Assembly (NCBI GenBank): GCA_041740995.1
Contig: JBGSKY010000009.1
Span: 1 to 33,275, forward strand
From: JBGSKY01 sp041740995
Lineage (GTDB): Bacteria > Planctomycetota > Planctomycetia > Pirellulales > Pirellulaceae
Length of the DNA: 33,275 nt
Direction of reading: 5' to 3'
The first letter of the stretch is position 1. Every line of letters starts with the position of its first letter. This document shows positions 23,775-32,008 of this stretch, in pieces. A program made the translations under genes and the position numbers. The notes beneath the pieces are model-generated. The model searched no databases, had not been told where the DNA came from, and saw only the letters and a program-made list of their open reading frames with translations.

Positions 23775-25970
23775 TTACTGGAAATTGCTGGAAGTCTTTT
23801 TGTCGAGCACGATGCGAACTAATCGTAACAGTTGATCATCGGTGTAGGGTTTCGGCAAGAAGCCATCGACGTCTTGTAAGCGATCTTCGTGGTTGGGGTG
23901 ACGCAGGCCGCTGCTGGCGATGATTAGTGCCGACGGATTCGTCTGGCGAATCGCATTTTTGGTTTCAAGGCCATCTATTCCTGGCATCATCATGTCCAGC
24001 AGAACGGCGTTGATCTTATTCGCGGAATTTTGACATATCGTAATTGCTTCTCGACCGCTGCTCGCTGTGATGACGTTGTACTGATTTGATTCCAGTGTTT
24101 CGCGGGCCACTTCTAATATCATCAACTCATCGTCAACGATCAGGATCGTCTCGCTTTTTCCGATTGGGGCTGCAACTTCGTCTTCCTTGATTTTTATCAG
24201 TTCTGCCGAAAGTTTTGACGAGGGTAAATAGATCGAGAATTTGGTCCCTTTATTCAGTTCGCTTTCAACGGTTATGTCGCCGCCATAGGATCGAACGATG
24301 CCAAGCGAAGTCGCCAGTCCCAAGCCTGTCCCTTTACCCTGGGCTTTTGTTGTGAAGAACGGGTCGAAGATGCGGTCGATAATTTCCTTTGAGATCCCGT
24401 CGCCGTTATCAGAGACAGTTAACAGGACGTGCGGGCCTGCGTTAAGGATATCGCTACTGTCTGCTCGCAATTGTTTGACGTTGTAATCTTCGACTTCAAT
24501 TGCAATTCGTCCACCGCGTGGCATTGCATCGCGAGCGTTGATTGCGAGATTCATTATGACTTGCGAAAGCTCAGTTGCATCAGCATAAATTGTTCGCAGC
24601 GTCGCTGGCATGCTAACTTTTAGATCGATTGAATGCTGCAACGTGTGACTGAGGATTTCCTTGATCTCGGCAAGAACCTCTCGCAGGTCGACAGCGGAGC
24701 GATTGCCATCCTCGCCGCCAGCAAAAGCGAGCAGTTTTTTAATCATCTTGCCACCGCGGTCAGCGCTGGTGACGATGTTGTCGATCAATCGTTCTGGTTT
24801 GCCGCTGCCACGCCGTAAAAGTTTTGCGCTCATGACGATCGGCGTCAGGACGTTGTTCAAATCATGCGCGATCCCGCCGGCCAATGTGCCAATGCTTTCC
24901 AATCGCTGCACGCGACGCTGCTTTACTTCTTCGCGAACGCGATCGGTAATGTCGACGACAAAAAGAAGCTGTGCATTGGGATGATTGTTTTCATCGCTGA
25001 TTAATGAGCGACGTTCTTCGACCACTACCTCACGGCCGTTCGGCAAAACTCGCGATCGTTGTGTTGTGATGCACCCGCGCCTTGATAATTCATCGCGGTC
25101 GCTGTTCCAGTTTGAGCAATCTCCAGCGAATAGGATCTCGCAAATATTTTTTCCGATCGCCTCGAATTCTTCGATACCATAGAGCGTCGCGGCCCCTTGG
25201 TTCCAGCTTCGCACTTTGTCTTGGAGGTCGCAGATGACAATGGCTTCTCGGACTTGTCCAAGGGCAGCAACAAAAGCACGTTGACGATCTTGGCTGTCGA
25301 CTAGTTTCGATTCTGCTTGTCTGCGTTTGTTGCGGTCTAGGTAAGCCGCAACGCCCGCGAACAAGATCAAGCCGAGAGCTAAAAGATTTCCGGCGGTAAT
25401 TGTCGCCCGCGATATAGAAGAGAGGTAGTTGGTTGCTTGCTCGGATTGCTCCAATTGTTCGCTTTCAGCCGTCACAATTCCCGCAGCGGCTCGTCGCGCA
25501 TCTTCCATTGCTAGCCGACCGCGTCCCGATTTCACCAGGTCGAGAACCTCTTCGCTGACCCGACCAGCAGGCTGTGAGCGGCGAAGATCAATTGTTTGCC
25601 GAAAGTGGGCTTGTTGCTGGTCGAATGCGCCATGCAACTGTCCGACTCGGCTCTGCAAGTCCGCATCATTGCTGACCAGGTTTCGCAAAAGTAGAAACTG
25701 TTCGTCGGCTTTTTTTAGACCGCTTTCGTACGGGGCTAAAAACTCATCGTCCCCAGTTAATAGAAATCCGCGCTGGCCAGTCTCTGTGTCTCGCATCGCC
25801 GCAAGCAATTGTTGCGTCGCCTCACGGATCGCGTACGAACGGGCGACATTCTGCTCGCTATTGCGAATAGCGATTGTGTTGGCGTAGGTAACTAATCCAA
25901 AAATTGCGACGGCCAAGAACGCGGCCACGATGGCAATAGGGAGCCAGTAAGTGTGTTTTGAATTGGTCAT
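23775..25970 (-). CDS. CHASE3-PAS hybrid sensor histidine kinase
   Basis: 731 residues from the ATG at 25970. A longer TTG-started frame to 26039 lacks support. TM1 is at about 9-30, an extracytoplasmic CHASE3 domain at about 45-180 (AAMRDTETGQRGFLLTGDDEFLAPY), TM2 at about 193-212, and PAS at about 230-345 (VICDLQDKVRSWNQGAATLYG). HisKA has GGIAHDLNNVLTPIV with H369. The HATPase has an N-box around NLAINARDAMPRGG, DNGDG (521-525) and GTGLGL. A C-terminal receiver (607 onward) has D659 in LLDMMMPG. The own receiver suggests a regulated or multistep phosphorelay to the adjacent sigma-54 regulator. The signal is unknown. Confidence 0.92.
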   Translation of the reverse strand: MTNSKHTYWLPIAIVAAFLAVAIFGLVTYANTIAIRNSEQNVARSYAIREATQQLLAAMRDTETGQRGFLLTGDDEFLAPYESGLKKADEQFLLLRNLVSNDADLQSRVGQLHGAFDQQQAHFRQTIDLRRSQPAGRVSEEVLDLVKSGRGRLAMEDARRAAAGIVTAESEQLEQSEQATNYLSSISRATITAGNLLALGLILFAGVAAYLDRNKRRQAESKLVDSQDRQRAFVAALGQVREAIVICDLQDKVRSWNQGAATLYGIEEFEAIGKNICEILFAGDCSNWNSDRDELSRRGCITTQRSRVLPNGREVVVEERRSLISDENNHPNAQLLFVVDITDRVREEVKQRRVQRLESIGTLAGGIAHDLNNVLTPIVMSAKLLRRGSGKPERLIDNIVTSADRGGKMIKKLLAFAGGEDGNRSAVDLREVLAEIKEILSHTLQHSIDLKVSMPATLRTIYADATELSQVIMNLAINARDAMPRGGRIAIEVEDYNVKQLRADSSDILNAGPHVLLTVSDNGDGISKEIIDRIFDPFFTTKAQGKGTGLGLATSLGIVRSYGGDITVESELNKGTKFSIYLPSSKLSAELIKIKEDEVAAPIGKSETILIVDDELMILEVARETLESNQYNVITASSGREAITICQNSANKINAVLLDMMMPGIDGLETKNAIRQTNPSALIIASSGLRHPNHEDRLQDVDGFLPKPYTDDQLLRLVRIVLDKKTSSNFQ

Positions 25971-26141
25971 CAAGCGGAAGAAAAAGTTATGTCTTGCGGT
26001 GGTACAAAAAGTGCGAGTTGTAGAAGCTATTGCTTTCAAAGTGCCGCCTCTCCAATGCTAGTCGTTTTCGAAGTTCAGGCGGGCTGGCAAACCTACGAAG
26101 ATTTTCAAAAAGCAGTGGAAGGAAAAGTAAGGAGAAGGATA

Positions 26142-26534
26142 GTGATTTCAACAACGATTCAGATCGCTTCGCTCGAAAGTCTGCGACGAATTCTTGACCG
26201 AGCGACTAAAAATTGGAATGGTTGCAATTGGCAGACCGAATTCGGGTCGAGAAAACTCGACCTGTGCGGCATTCGTTCGCACCAAGCGCACTGGCTGGCC
26301 GAAGCAACCTCTGGCGATGAGGCTTTAGCGTGGCAAATTGCCGAGCGTTTTCTATCGCAGCTCGAAGAGGATGCAAAGAGGGCCGCCAAACATGGCGAAA
26401 GATGTTTCGAGCTCTTCGCTGCCAGCCGTTGGCAAGAAGCACTTGCGTTCGCCGAGGCTGCGGTTTTGCTAGAGGCCACCTATCGCGATCCCATAGCATG
26501 GCCACCCTTGCGCGACGCAATCGCTGAACATTAA
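26142..26534 (+). CDS. Small helical hypothetical protein
   Basis: 130 residues from a GTG at 26142 with a near-ideal AAGGAG seven bases upstream (26129-26134). The frame is open to 25989 with an ATG at 26055, but the ribosome binding site favours the GTG. The protein is mostly helical: SLESLRRILDRATKNWNG, GDEALAWQIAERFLSQLEEDAKRAAKHGE, and a TPR-like end FELFAASRWQEALAFAEAAVLLEATYRDPIAW. No family recognised. It is divergent from the kinase gene and may share its control region. Confidence 0.6.
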   Translation: MISTTIQIASLESLRRILDRATKNWNGCNWQTEFGSRKLDLCGIRSHQAHWLAEATSGDEALAWQIAERFLSQLEEDAKRAAKHGERCFELFAASRWQEALAFAEAAVLLEATYRDPIAWPPLRDAIAEH

Positions 26535-26543
26535 TCGTTCGCG

Positions 26544-26562
26544 TCGAACAAATTCTGCTCGC
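26544..26562 (-). repeat. 19-bp element, copy 2 (inverted)
   Basis: The minus strand reads GCGAGCAGAATTTGTTCGA, identical to 21409-21427. It starts 10 bp after the stop of the small hypothetical gene. Both copies are non-coding and flank the two-component operon on either side. Confidence 0.6.
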
Positions 26563-26720
26563 TTGATCGAACCATGTTTATCTTCGTAGCGTTGATTTAA
26601 ATTAACTGGCCTGACAAATTGACTCAGCTTGATCTTGAGTTGGCTTTTGGTACCGGCAGAAATGAAATTTGGCTACTGAGCAACTTCGCAGCTTACCCAA
26701 GCGATTTTTCGTTTGATTAC

Positions 26721-26748
26721 TTGGTTTTTAAGCTGTTGCGAGTATAAA
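26721..26748 (+). promoter_or_regulatory. Sigma-70-like promoter candidate
   Basis: TTGGTT (26721-26726) and TATAAA (26743-26748) are spaced by 16 bp, about 85 bp before the ATG at 26839. Confidence 0.35.
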
Positions 26749-26838
26749 AAGGTGACAGCCTTCAAAATGTTTTCGCCTAGGGAGGCGATTTGCAAAATTA
26801 TTCCCTGCCTTCCCAAACCTTGATCGATTTCTTGTCCC

Positions 26839-27645
26839 ATGAATTTTTCGCAGTTGTTTGCTCAATCCAATCTTTTATTAGCAATCGCTGACGACGAGAA
26901 AATCGGTCTTGTCGAATTGTTCTGGATGTGTCTGCCGTTCGCTATCGCAATCTTTGTTGGAATCTGGTTGACGCGACGCAAAATAAAGTCGCCGATGCAG
27001 ACCACTTCGGCCACAGAATCAGCCGTGGTGTCAGTAGTGAAAACTACACTGAATCCAGTGGATCGAACGTCGAAAATGCAGGTCCAGGATGGGGCGTCAG
27101 CCAATGTAGTTTCAAAGGGCAAATCTAAAAAGAAGCCGAAAGAGACTTCGTTAAACGGCGACGGATCAAAAGCCGATACGAAACTAACTCGAACGAAAGA
27201 CAAGCTGTCACCTAGTCAGCGGTCGATCCCCAAGTCGACAACCACCGAAGTGTCGCTTCAACCGGAGTCTCCCAAAGCATTGACTCCACCCCCGATTTTT
27301 GAACCGATGCGCGAGGTCGGAGCACTACGTAGAACGTCGCCTGAAAGCGGCAATCAAGAACTGGCTAAAGCGAATAACGATACGAAGAAGTCGATCGCTG
27401 CCAAAGCAAACGCCGAACAAGCCAAGCTCGAACGGATCAATGCTTCCGCTCGCGCTTCGGAATCCATTTCCAATCGATGGCCCAAGGAAGTTTCGCAACC
27501 GGTAAGCCAACGATCAACCGTTCCGGTTTCGTCAGGCAATGCGGCCCCTGTAAATGAAGCACCTAAAGCCAACAGCGAGACTATTCAATCACAGCCTACG
27601 GTCGCCAACGGGCTTAAGGATTTTATGGCTCGTTCGAAAAAGTAG
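26839..27645 (+). CDS. Single-TM protein with long low-complexity tail
   Basis: 268 residues. A short N-terminus is followed by one TM helix at about 25-45 (LVELFWMCLPFAIAIFVGIWL) and a stop-transfer TRRKIK. About 220 residues of Ser/Thr/Lys/Pro/Ala-rich, presumably disordered sequence follow, with Lys clusters (KGKSKKKPKE) and an Ala/Lys helix (SIAAKANAEQAKLERINASARAS). The C-terminal GLKDFMARSKK may be a short conserved tag. With positive charges after the TM, the tail is probably cytoplasmic. No family recognised. The exonuclease-BRCT gene follows 49 bp later. Confidence 0.65.
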   Translation: MNFSQLFAQSNLLLAIADDEKIGLVELFWMCLPFAIAIFVGIWLTRRKIKSPMQTTSATESAVVSVVKTTLNPVDRTSKMQVQDGASANVVSKGKSKKKPKETSLNGDGSKADTKLTRTKDKLSPSQRSIPKSTTTEVSLQPESPKALTPPPIFEPMREVGALRRTSPESGNQELAKANNDTKKSIAAKANAEQAKLERINASARASESISNRWPKEVSQPVSQRSTVPVSSGNAAPVNEAPKANSETIQSQPTVANGLKDFMARSKK

Positions 27646-27694
27646 ATCAACAAGATCTGCGGTTCGAAACTAAAAGGTTCTTGCAGGAGGCACA

Positions 27695-28750
27695 ATGCGT
27701 TTTGTAGCGATGGATTTTGAAACCGCTTCTCATCGGCCAGACAGCGCTTGTCAAATTGGTTTAGTTGTCGTTGATGATGGCAAAATTATTGCCGAACATG
27801 TGCAGTTAATTCGACCAGCGAGCATGTATTTCTCTCCGGGGTGCGTGGCGATACATGGGATTCATCCTCACCAAGTCCAAGATGCGCCGACGTGGGATTC
27901 TGTTTGGGAGCAGTTTCAAGGCCTGCTAGAAGAATTTCCAATCATTGCTCACAACGCATCATTCGATTTGAATGTGTTGTGCGGGTGTATGAAAGCGTAT
28001 GGGTTGACGATCCCTTATCTTGAATACAATTGCACGCGCTTGTTGGCTCGCCGAGCTTGGCCCGGCATGATTAGTTACGCACTCAAATCGCTGGCCAGTT
28101 CGATGGAAATCGAGTTCAAGCATCACGATGCGCTGGAAGACTCGCGAGTATGTGCAGCGATCGTTTTGGCGACTGCGACCACTGCGAAAGCATCAACGCT
28201 TGAAGAGCTCGAGCGAAACTTGGGCGTGGAACGTGGCCGTGTTCAGTTTGGTGCGAGGTTTTCTCCGAAAGGAAAAAAAGCCAGCCGGTCGAAGCTCGGA
28301 CAATCCGCCGAAACGAACGATTCGTCGCCATCAGTTTCGGTCGCCTCAGCTGCTCGCAGCAGTGGATCAGCAACGCTATCGATGGCTCGCGCGATCGCCG
28401 CTCATTGTGGTCACTCCCAACCATTGGCTGGGCGACACGTGGTCCTCAGTGGTCGATTGTTGGGAATGGATCGTGCCGCCGCGAATGGTTTCTTGCAGCA
28501 GTTGGGTGGCGTGGTCCAAAGCGATATCAATCTTCAAACGGACTTCGTAATCTGCGGCACAAACGAAGAACCGACCAACGAATCTCATACCGAAGTAACG
28601 TCAGCGGCCGCGATTTTGACCGATCGCCAAAAATCTGAAATCGAAATCCGACGCGAGTCCGGACAGAACATTCGGATGTTGTCGCAACGCCAACTGCTCG
28701 CGTTAATCCCCGGCGCAGCAGCCATCGCTCGAACGGGTATCGGCGGATGA
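27695..28750 (+). CDS. DEDDh 3'-5' exonuclease fused to BRCT domain
   Basis: 351 residues, with AGGAGG four bases before the ATG. The DnaQ-like domain spans 1-160: ExoI AMDFETA (D7, E9), ExoII IIAHNASFD (D91), ExoIII HHDALEDSRV (H144, D149). A Ser/Lys-rich linker (about 180-240) leads to a BRCT-like domain (LAGRHVVLSGRLLGMDRAAANGFLQQLGGVVQSDINLQTDFVICG) of the kind in NAD-dependent DNA ligase. The inferred role is DNA proofreading or repair with a protein- or DNA-end-binding module. It resembles the epsilon subunit-BRCT architecture of some exonucleases. recA lies 2 kb away but on the other strand. Confidence 0.88.
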   Translation: MRFVAMDFETASHRPDSACQIGLVVVDDGKIIAEHVQLIRPASMYFSPGCVAIHGIHPHQVQDAPTWDSVWEQFQGLLEEFPIIAHNASFDLNVLCGCMKAYGLTIPYLEYNCTRLLARRAWPGMISYALKSLASSMEIEFKHHDALEDSRVCAAIVLATATTAKASTLEELERNLGVERGRVQFGARFSPKGKKASRSKLGQSAETNDSSPSVSVASAARSSGSATLSMARAIAAHCGHSQPLAGRHVVLSGRLLGMDRAAANGFLQQLGGVVQSDINLQTDFVICGTNEEPTNESHTEVTSAAAILTDRQKSEIEIRRESGQNIRMLSQRQLLALIPGAAAIARTGIGG

Positions 28751-28879
28751 TTGCGACACATTCGTGTGTTGCTTGCCACAAGCTCAAGGCAATCTACTAT
28801 CATTACAGACATGATACGCTCGAAGATCGCGGGCATTGTTAGATCAAAAAACCAGCGACGAAAATTAGATTGAGGCAAC

Positions 28880-29887
28880 ATGAGTTCTGATGCGAACGCA
28901 ATGAAGCAGGAAGCCGAACTGTTTCAGGAACGCTATGGCGAAGTGCGAAAACAGATTGGTCGCGTAATCGTCGGCCATGAGGAAATTGTTCAGGGCGTCT
29001 TAACAGCGATCTTTGTAGGTGGCCATTGTCTACTCGAAGGCGTACCTGGCCTCGGAAAGACGATGCTTGTCAGGACGTTGGCCGATACATTGCAGCTTGA
29101 CTTTAATCGAGTTCAATTCACGCCCGATTTAATGCCGTCGGACATCTTGGGGACAAATATGATTGTCGAAGATGACAACGGGCGGCGCAGGTTTGAATTT
29201 CAACGCGGACCAATCTTTACGCAGATTTGTCTGGCGGACGAAATCAATCGTGCAACTCCAAAGACGCAGTCTGCATTGCTGGAAACGATGCAGGAAGGAA
29301 CGGTCACCGCTGGCGGAACGCGGCATGTGCTTTCCAAGCCATTCTTTGTTTTGGCGACTCAAAATCCAATCGAACAGGAAGGAACTTACCCGCTTCCGGA
29401 AGCGCAACTGGATCGATTTCTTTTCAAATTGGTTGTCGGCTATTCAACTCGCGAGGAACTCAATACGATCATCGACCGAACGACGCAAGGCACAATCATC
29501 GAAGCTTCCAAGGTCATGGACGGCGAAGAAATCAATCGTTGGCAGCAACTGGTTAGGCAAGTCATTCTTGCACCACACGTCCGCGATTACATTTCACGTT
29601 TGGTCTTGGCGACGCATCCTGCTGGACCGTATGCCACAGCAGCGACCAATGAGCACATTCGCTGGGGCAGCAGTCCTCGCGGTGGTCAAGCGATCGCGTT
29701 GGCAGCCAAAGTTCGTGCATTGCTTGACGGTCGATACAACGTTGCCTTTGAAGATATCCGCCGCGTCTTCCTGCCAGCACTACGGCATCGCGTGGTGCTG
29801 AATTTTGAGGCGCAAGCGGAAGGTGTATCGACTGACCAAGTCCTGCTCAAACTCCTGGAGAGCGTGAGCGAGAAATCGGCCAGCTAA
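28880..29887 (+). CDS. MoxR-family AAA+ ATPase
   Basis: 335 residues. Walker A GVPGLGKT (54-61), the family motif LMPSDILGTN, Walker B ICLADEINRA (116-125), TPKTQSALLEXMQE, sensor 1 LATQNPIEQEGTYPLPEAQLDRF, and the C-terminal helical lid with RVFLPALRHRVVLNFEA. MoxR proteins act as chaperone-like ATPases that mature partner proteins, usually encoded with DUF58 and VWA-domain genes. None follows here: the next gene is recA on the opposite strand, so this copy stands alone in the window. Confidence 0.93.
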   Translation: MSSDANAMKQEAELFQERYGEVRKQIGRVIVGHEEIVQGVLTAIFVGGHCLLEGVPGLGKTMLVRTLADTLQLDFNRVQFTPDLMPSDILGTNMIVEDDNGRRRFEFQRGPIFTQICLADEINRATPKTQSALLETMQEGTVTAGGTRHVLSKPFFVLATQNPIEQEGTYPLPEAQLDRFLFKLVVGYSTREELNTIIDRTTQGTIIEASKVMDGEEINRWQQLVRQVILAPHVRDYISRLVLATHPAGPYATAATNEHIRWGSSPRGGQAIALAAKVRALLDGRYNVAFEDIRRVFLPALRHRVVLNFEAQAEGVSTDQVLLKLLESVSEKSAS

Positions 29888-29904
29888 CTAGAAACGCTAG
29901 CCGG
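29880..29904. terminator. Possible bidirectional terminator between moxR-like gene and recA
   Basis: CCAGCTA and TAGCCGG pair with one mismatch around an 11-nt loop in the 35-bp gap between the two convergent genes. No U-tract on either side, so this is weak. Confidence 0.22.
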
Positions 29905-29922
29905 CGAATCCCACAACTGAAC

Positions 29923-31035
29923 TCAGCTATCGACTTCGCTCAACTCTTCGGTGTCTTCGGTTGCCTCGGACGATTCTGGTCCAGCGTAGCCGCCAGCGGA
30001 CAAAATCAGCTCGCGGATTTCTGCGGAAATCTCAGGATTTTCAATCAGGAAGTTTCGAGCTTTTTCTTTGCCTTGCCCTAAGTAGGTTTCGCCGTACTTA
30101 AACCATGAACCGCTTCGCGAGACAACTTTATGAGTTGTGCCCAGATCGATCAAGTCACCTTCATAGCTGATGCCACCGGCATGCATCATGTCAAATTCGG
30201 CAACTCGGAATGGAGGCGCGACCTTGTTCTTGACGATCTTAGCCTTCACACGTTGCCCGACAACTTCTTCGCCATCTTTCAGCGAGCCGATGCGCCGAAC
30301 ATCGATACGGCAGGAGCAATAAAACTTTAATGCGCGACCGCCAGGCGTGGTTTCGGGCGAACCGAACATCACGCCGATCTTTTCGCGGATCTGGTTAATA
30401 AAGATCACGGACGCTTTACTCTTGGCGATTGCACCGGTCAGCTTCCGCATCGATTGACTCATCAATCGAGCTTGCAGGCCGATATGCGAATCACCGATAT
30501 CGCCTTCGAGTTCGGCTCTGGGCACCAGGGCCGCGACCGAGTCGATCACGATGACATCGACCGCGTTGCTCTTGACCAACATCTCGGTGATTTGCATCGC
30601 TTCTTCACCGCTGCTAGGTTGCGACACGAGTAGGGTATCTAATTGGACACCAACTTTTTTGCCCCACGAAGGATCAAAAGCGTGTTCAGCGTCGATGATT
30701 GCTGCAATGCCGCCGTTGCGTTGAGCTTCGGCACAGATATGCAGGGCTAGCGTTGTTTTACCACTAGATTCCGGGCCAAAGATCTCGACGATTCGTCCGC
30801 GAGGCACGCCGACTCCGCCAAGCGCCATGTCCAACGACAACGAACCAGTGTTAATGCCTTCGATCTTGAGCAAGCCTTCTCCACCGAGCGGCATGATTGA
30901 GCCGTCGCCGAATTGCTTTTCAATTTGTTGCAGCGTGGTTCGCAGGCCTGGTTCGCGTTTGTAAACCGCTTCCATGCCTTCGTCGCATTTCCCGGTTGAT
31001 TTGACTACCGCCGCCGTTTTCTTTTTTGCAGCCAT
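29923..31035 (-). CDS. recA: Recombinase RecA
   Basis: 370 residues from the ATG at 31035 (MAAKKKTAAV). The frame extends to a TTG 28 codons up but that part is unlike RecA. It is the strand-exchange ATPase of homologous recombination and the SOS co-protease. Walker A is GPESSGKTT (87-95). Also present are IDAEHAFDPSW, Walker B region VIVIDSVAALVP, L2 NQIREKIGVMFGSPETTPGGRALKFY and the RRIGSLKDGEEVVG stretch. The acidic tail (SEATEDTEELSEVDS) is typical. No recognisable LexA box was seen upstream. Confidence 0.97.
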   Translation of the reverse strand: MAAKKKTAAVVKSTGKCDEGMEAVYKREPGLRTTLQQIEKQFGDGSIMPLGGEGLLKIEGINTGSLSLDMALGGVGVPRGRIVEIFGPESSGKTTLALHICAEAQRNGGIAAIIDAEHAFDPSWGKKVGVQLDTLLVSQPSSGEEAMQITEMLVKSNAVDVIVIDSVAALVPRAELEGDIGDSHIGLQARLMSQSMRKLTGAIAKSKASVIFINQIREKIGVMFGSPETTPGGRALKFYCSCRIDVRRIGSLKDGEEVVGQRVKAKIVKNKVAPPFRVAEFDMMHAGGISYEGDLIDLGTTHKVVSRSGSWFKYGETYLGQGKEKARNFLIENPEISAEIRELILSAGGYAGPESSEATEDTEELSEVDS

Positions 31036-31248
31036 GGTTTCCCTGATTCCCTTATTGGCGATTTTCCAACGAAAAATTTGTGAGCCGAACTTTCGACAGG
31101 ACTTGCAAAACAAATCCAATTGGAAATGGAAAGCAAAGCATCACAAGTGACACAATTAAACGCGATTGAACGTCTGTTTACTAGTTACTTCCGAAACAGT
31201 TTTATAGAAAAACTCTTCCGTTTGCTGGCAAATCACTGGCAAGTGGGA

Positions 31249-31293
31249 TCAGCTTCGAGCCCGTGTATGCCAGGAATGACAGGCTGGAAGCCT
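31249..31293. repeat. Short palindromic unit, dispersed-repeat type
   Basis: AGGCT-GGA-AGCCT (31281-31293) forms a hairpin. The preceding AGCTTCGAGCC and GTATGCC look like degenerate halves of the same family. From memory, the ACAGGCTGGAAGCCT word is common in planctomycete intergenic DNA. Confidence 0.45.
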
Positions 31294-31426
31294 ATCCCTC
31301 TTGTTTCAGACGTCTTCGTGCGTCGTGTTATCGTATTATTCGCGGATGCTGTGACACGTTTGGTCACGACTGAAATTAATTTGCGGATTTGTGTTTCGCT
31401 TTGTGCTTCAATCACATTCATTATCA

Positions 31427-31496
31427 GGGTAGCCGATCTCGCCAGAGATCGGATTGCCCAACGAAAAGGCTCCGAAGTCTGAGGACTTGGGCTACG
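31427..31496. repeat. Composite REP-like palindrome
   Basis: Outer inverted repeat GTAGCC (31429-31434) and GGCTAC (31490-31495) encloses two hairpins. The first is CCGATCTC-GCCA-GAGATCGG, a perfect 8-bp stem (31433-31452). The second is CCGAAGTC-TGAG-GACTTGGG, 7 of 8 pairs (31472-31491). The nested design is that of a REP/BIME-like mobile palindrome. Confidence 0.7.
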
Positions 31497-31526
31497 AGTT
31501 TCCGCCCTTTAAATTTGATTGAAGCA

Positions 31527-31988
31527 CTAGAAAGTGAACAAGCCGTTATATTTGGCTTCGAAGAAATCGGGCACGCTTCCTAGAACATCCAAACCGCCCA
31601 ACAATTCTGCTTCTCGCATCCACATCACTTCGGCGACCTCGAGTGGATTGGGGATCGGCGTTTGGGCTGCGTCGCGCTCGATGAGCATCCATTCCAGCTT
31701 GGTGCCCCAGCTCGTGACCGATGACCAAAGATGTTCGCGGACGATGATCGGCAACGAAAGCTCTTCGTCCATTTCGCGTATAATCGCTTGTTCAAACGTT
31801 TCATTGATTTCAATGTGGCCACCGGGAAAGCAAAGCATCCCTGGTGCGCGAACACTTTGCGATCGGCGAATCACTAGGTAGTGATCGCTTTCGAAACAAA
31901 CCGCTACAACTCCATGGCGAACGCCTTGCGGGTTCAGGCCTTTTGCAGGACGATTTTTATCTGACAACCTTACAGCCTCAACAGTCAT
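31527..31988 (-). CDS. Nudix hydrolase
   Basis: 153 residues from the ATG at 31988 (MTVEAVRLSDKN). A TTG 12 codons earlier would overlap the divergent tRNA nucleotidyltransferase gene. The Nudix box is GHIEINETFEQAIIREMDEELSL, with the metal-binding REMDEE intact and Ser where the consensus EExGU has Gly. PGMLCFPGGH precedes it. The family hydrolyses nucleoside diphosphate-linked compounds; the substrate cannot be told. The start lies 20 bp from the divergent gene at 32009, so control is probably shared. Confidence 0.85.
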   Translation of the reverse strand: MTVEAVRLSDKNRPAKGLNPQGVRHGVVAVCFESDHYLVIRRSQSVRAPGMLCFPGGHIEINETFEQAIIREMDEELSLPIIVREHLWSSVTSWGTKLEWMLIERDAAQTPIPNPLEVAEVMWMREAELLGGLDVLGSVPDFFEAKYNGLFTF

Positions 31989-32008
31989 GAAATCGGAGTC
32001 TTCACGCG

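Larger units (their letters stand above)
26535..26838. other. Intergenic region with 19-bp element and promoter candidate
   Basis: About 300 bp without a gene. It holds the inverted copy of the 19-bp element (26544-26562) right after the small hypothetical gene and a sigma-70-like promoter candidate (26721-26748). No sigma-54 consensus was found here. Confidence 0.5.
31036..31526. other. recA-nudix intergenic region with palindromic elements
   Basis: About 490 bp without a gene. The right half contains two short palindromic units (31249-31293 and 31427-31496). The left part should carry the recA promoter, but no convincing -35/-10 or SOS box was found. Confidence 0.5.

Noticed and set aside
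25971..26039. TTG-started 23-codon extension of the histidine kinase
   Set aside because: The ATG at 25970 places the TM helix close to the N-terminus as usual, and the extension is not protein-like.
26159..26520. Two minus-strand frames opposite the small hypothetical gene
   Set aside because: Antisense shadows. The plus frame has a near-ideal Shine-Dalgarno and protein-like composition.
22317..26534. Whole two-component locus as a mobile island bounded by the 19-bp inverted pair
   Set aside because: No transposase or integrase, no target-site duplication, and the pair does not sit at gene-block boundaries in a clear way. Kept only as one explanation of the 19-bp finding.
31036..31119. 28-codon N-terminal extension of RecA
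   Set aside because: Starts at TTG with two Cys-rich turns, not RecA-like. The ATG at 31035 is followed by a normal RecA N-terminus.
31036..31200. LexA/SOS box upstream of recA
   Set aside because: Scanned for CTGT-N8-ACAG, GAAC-N4-GTTC and GTTC-N7-GTTC. Only half-sites were seen.
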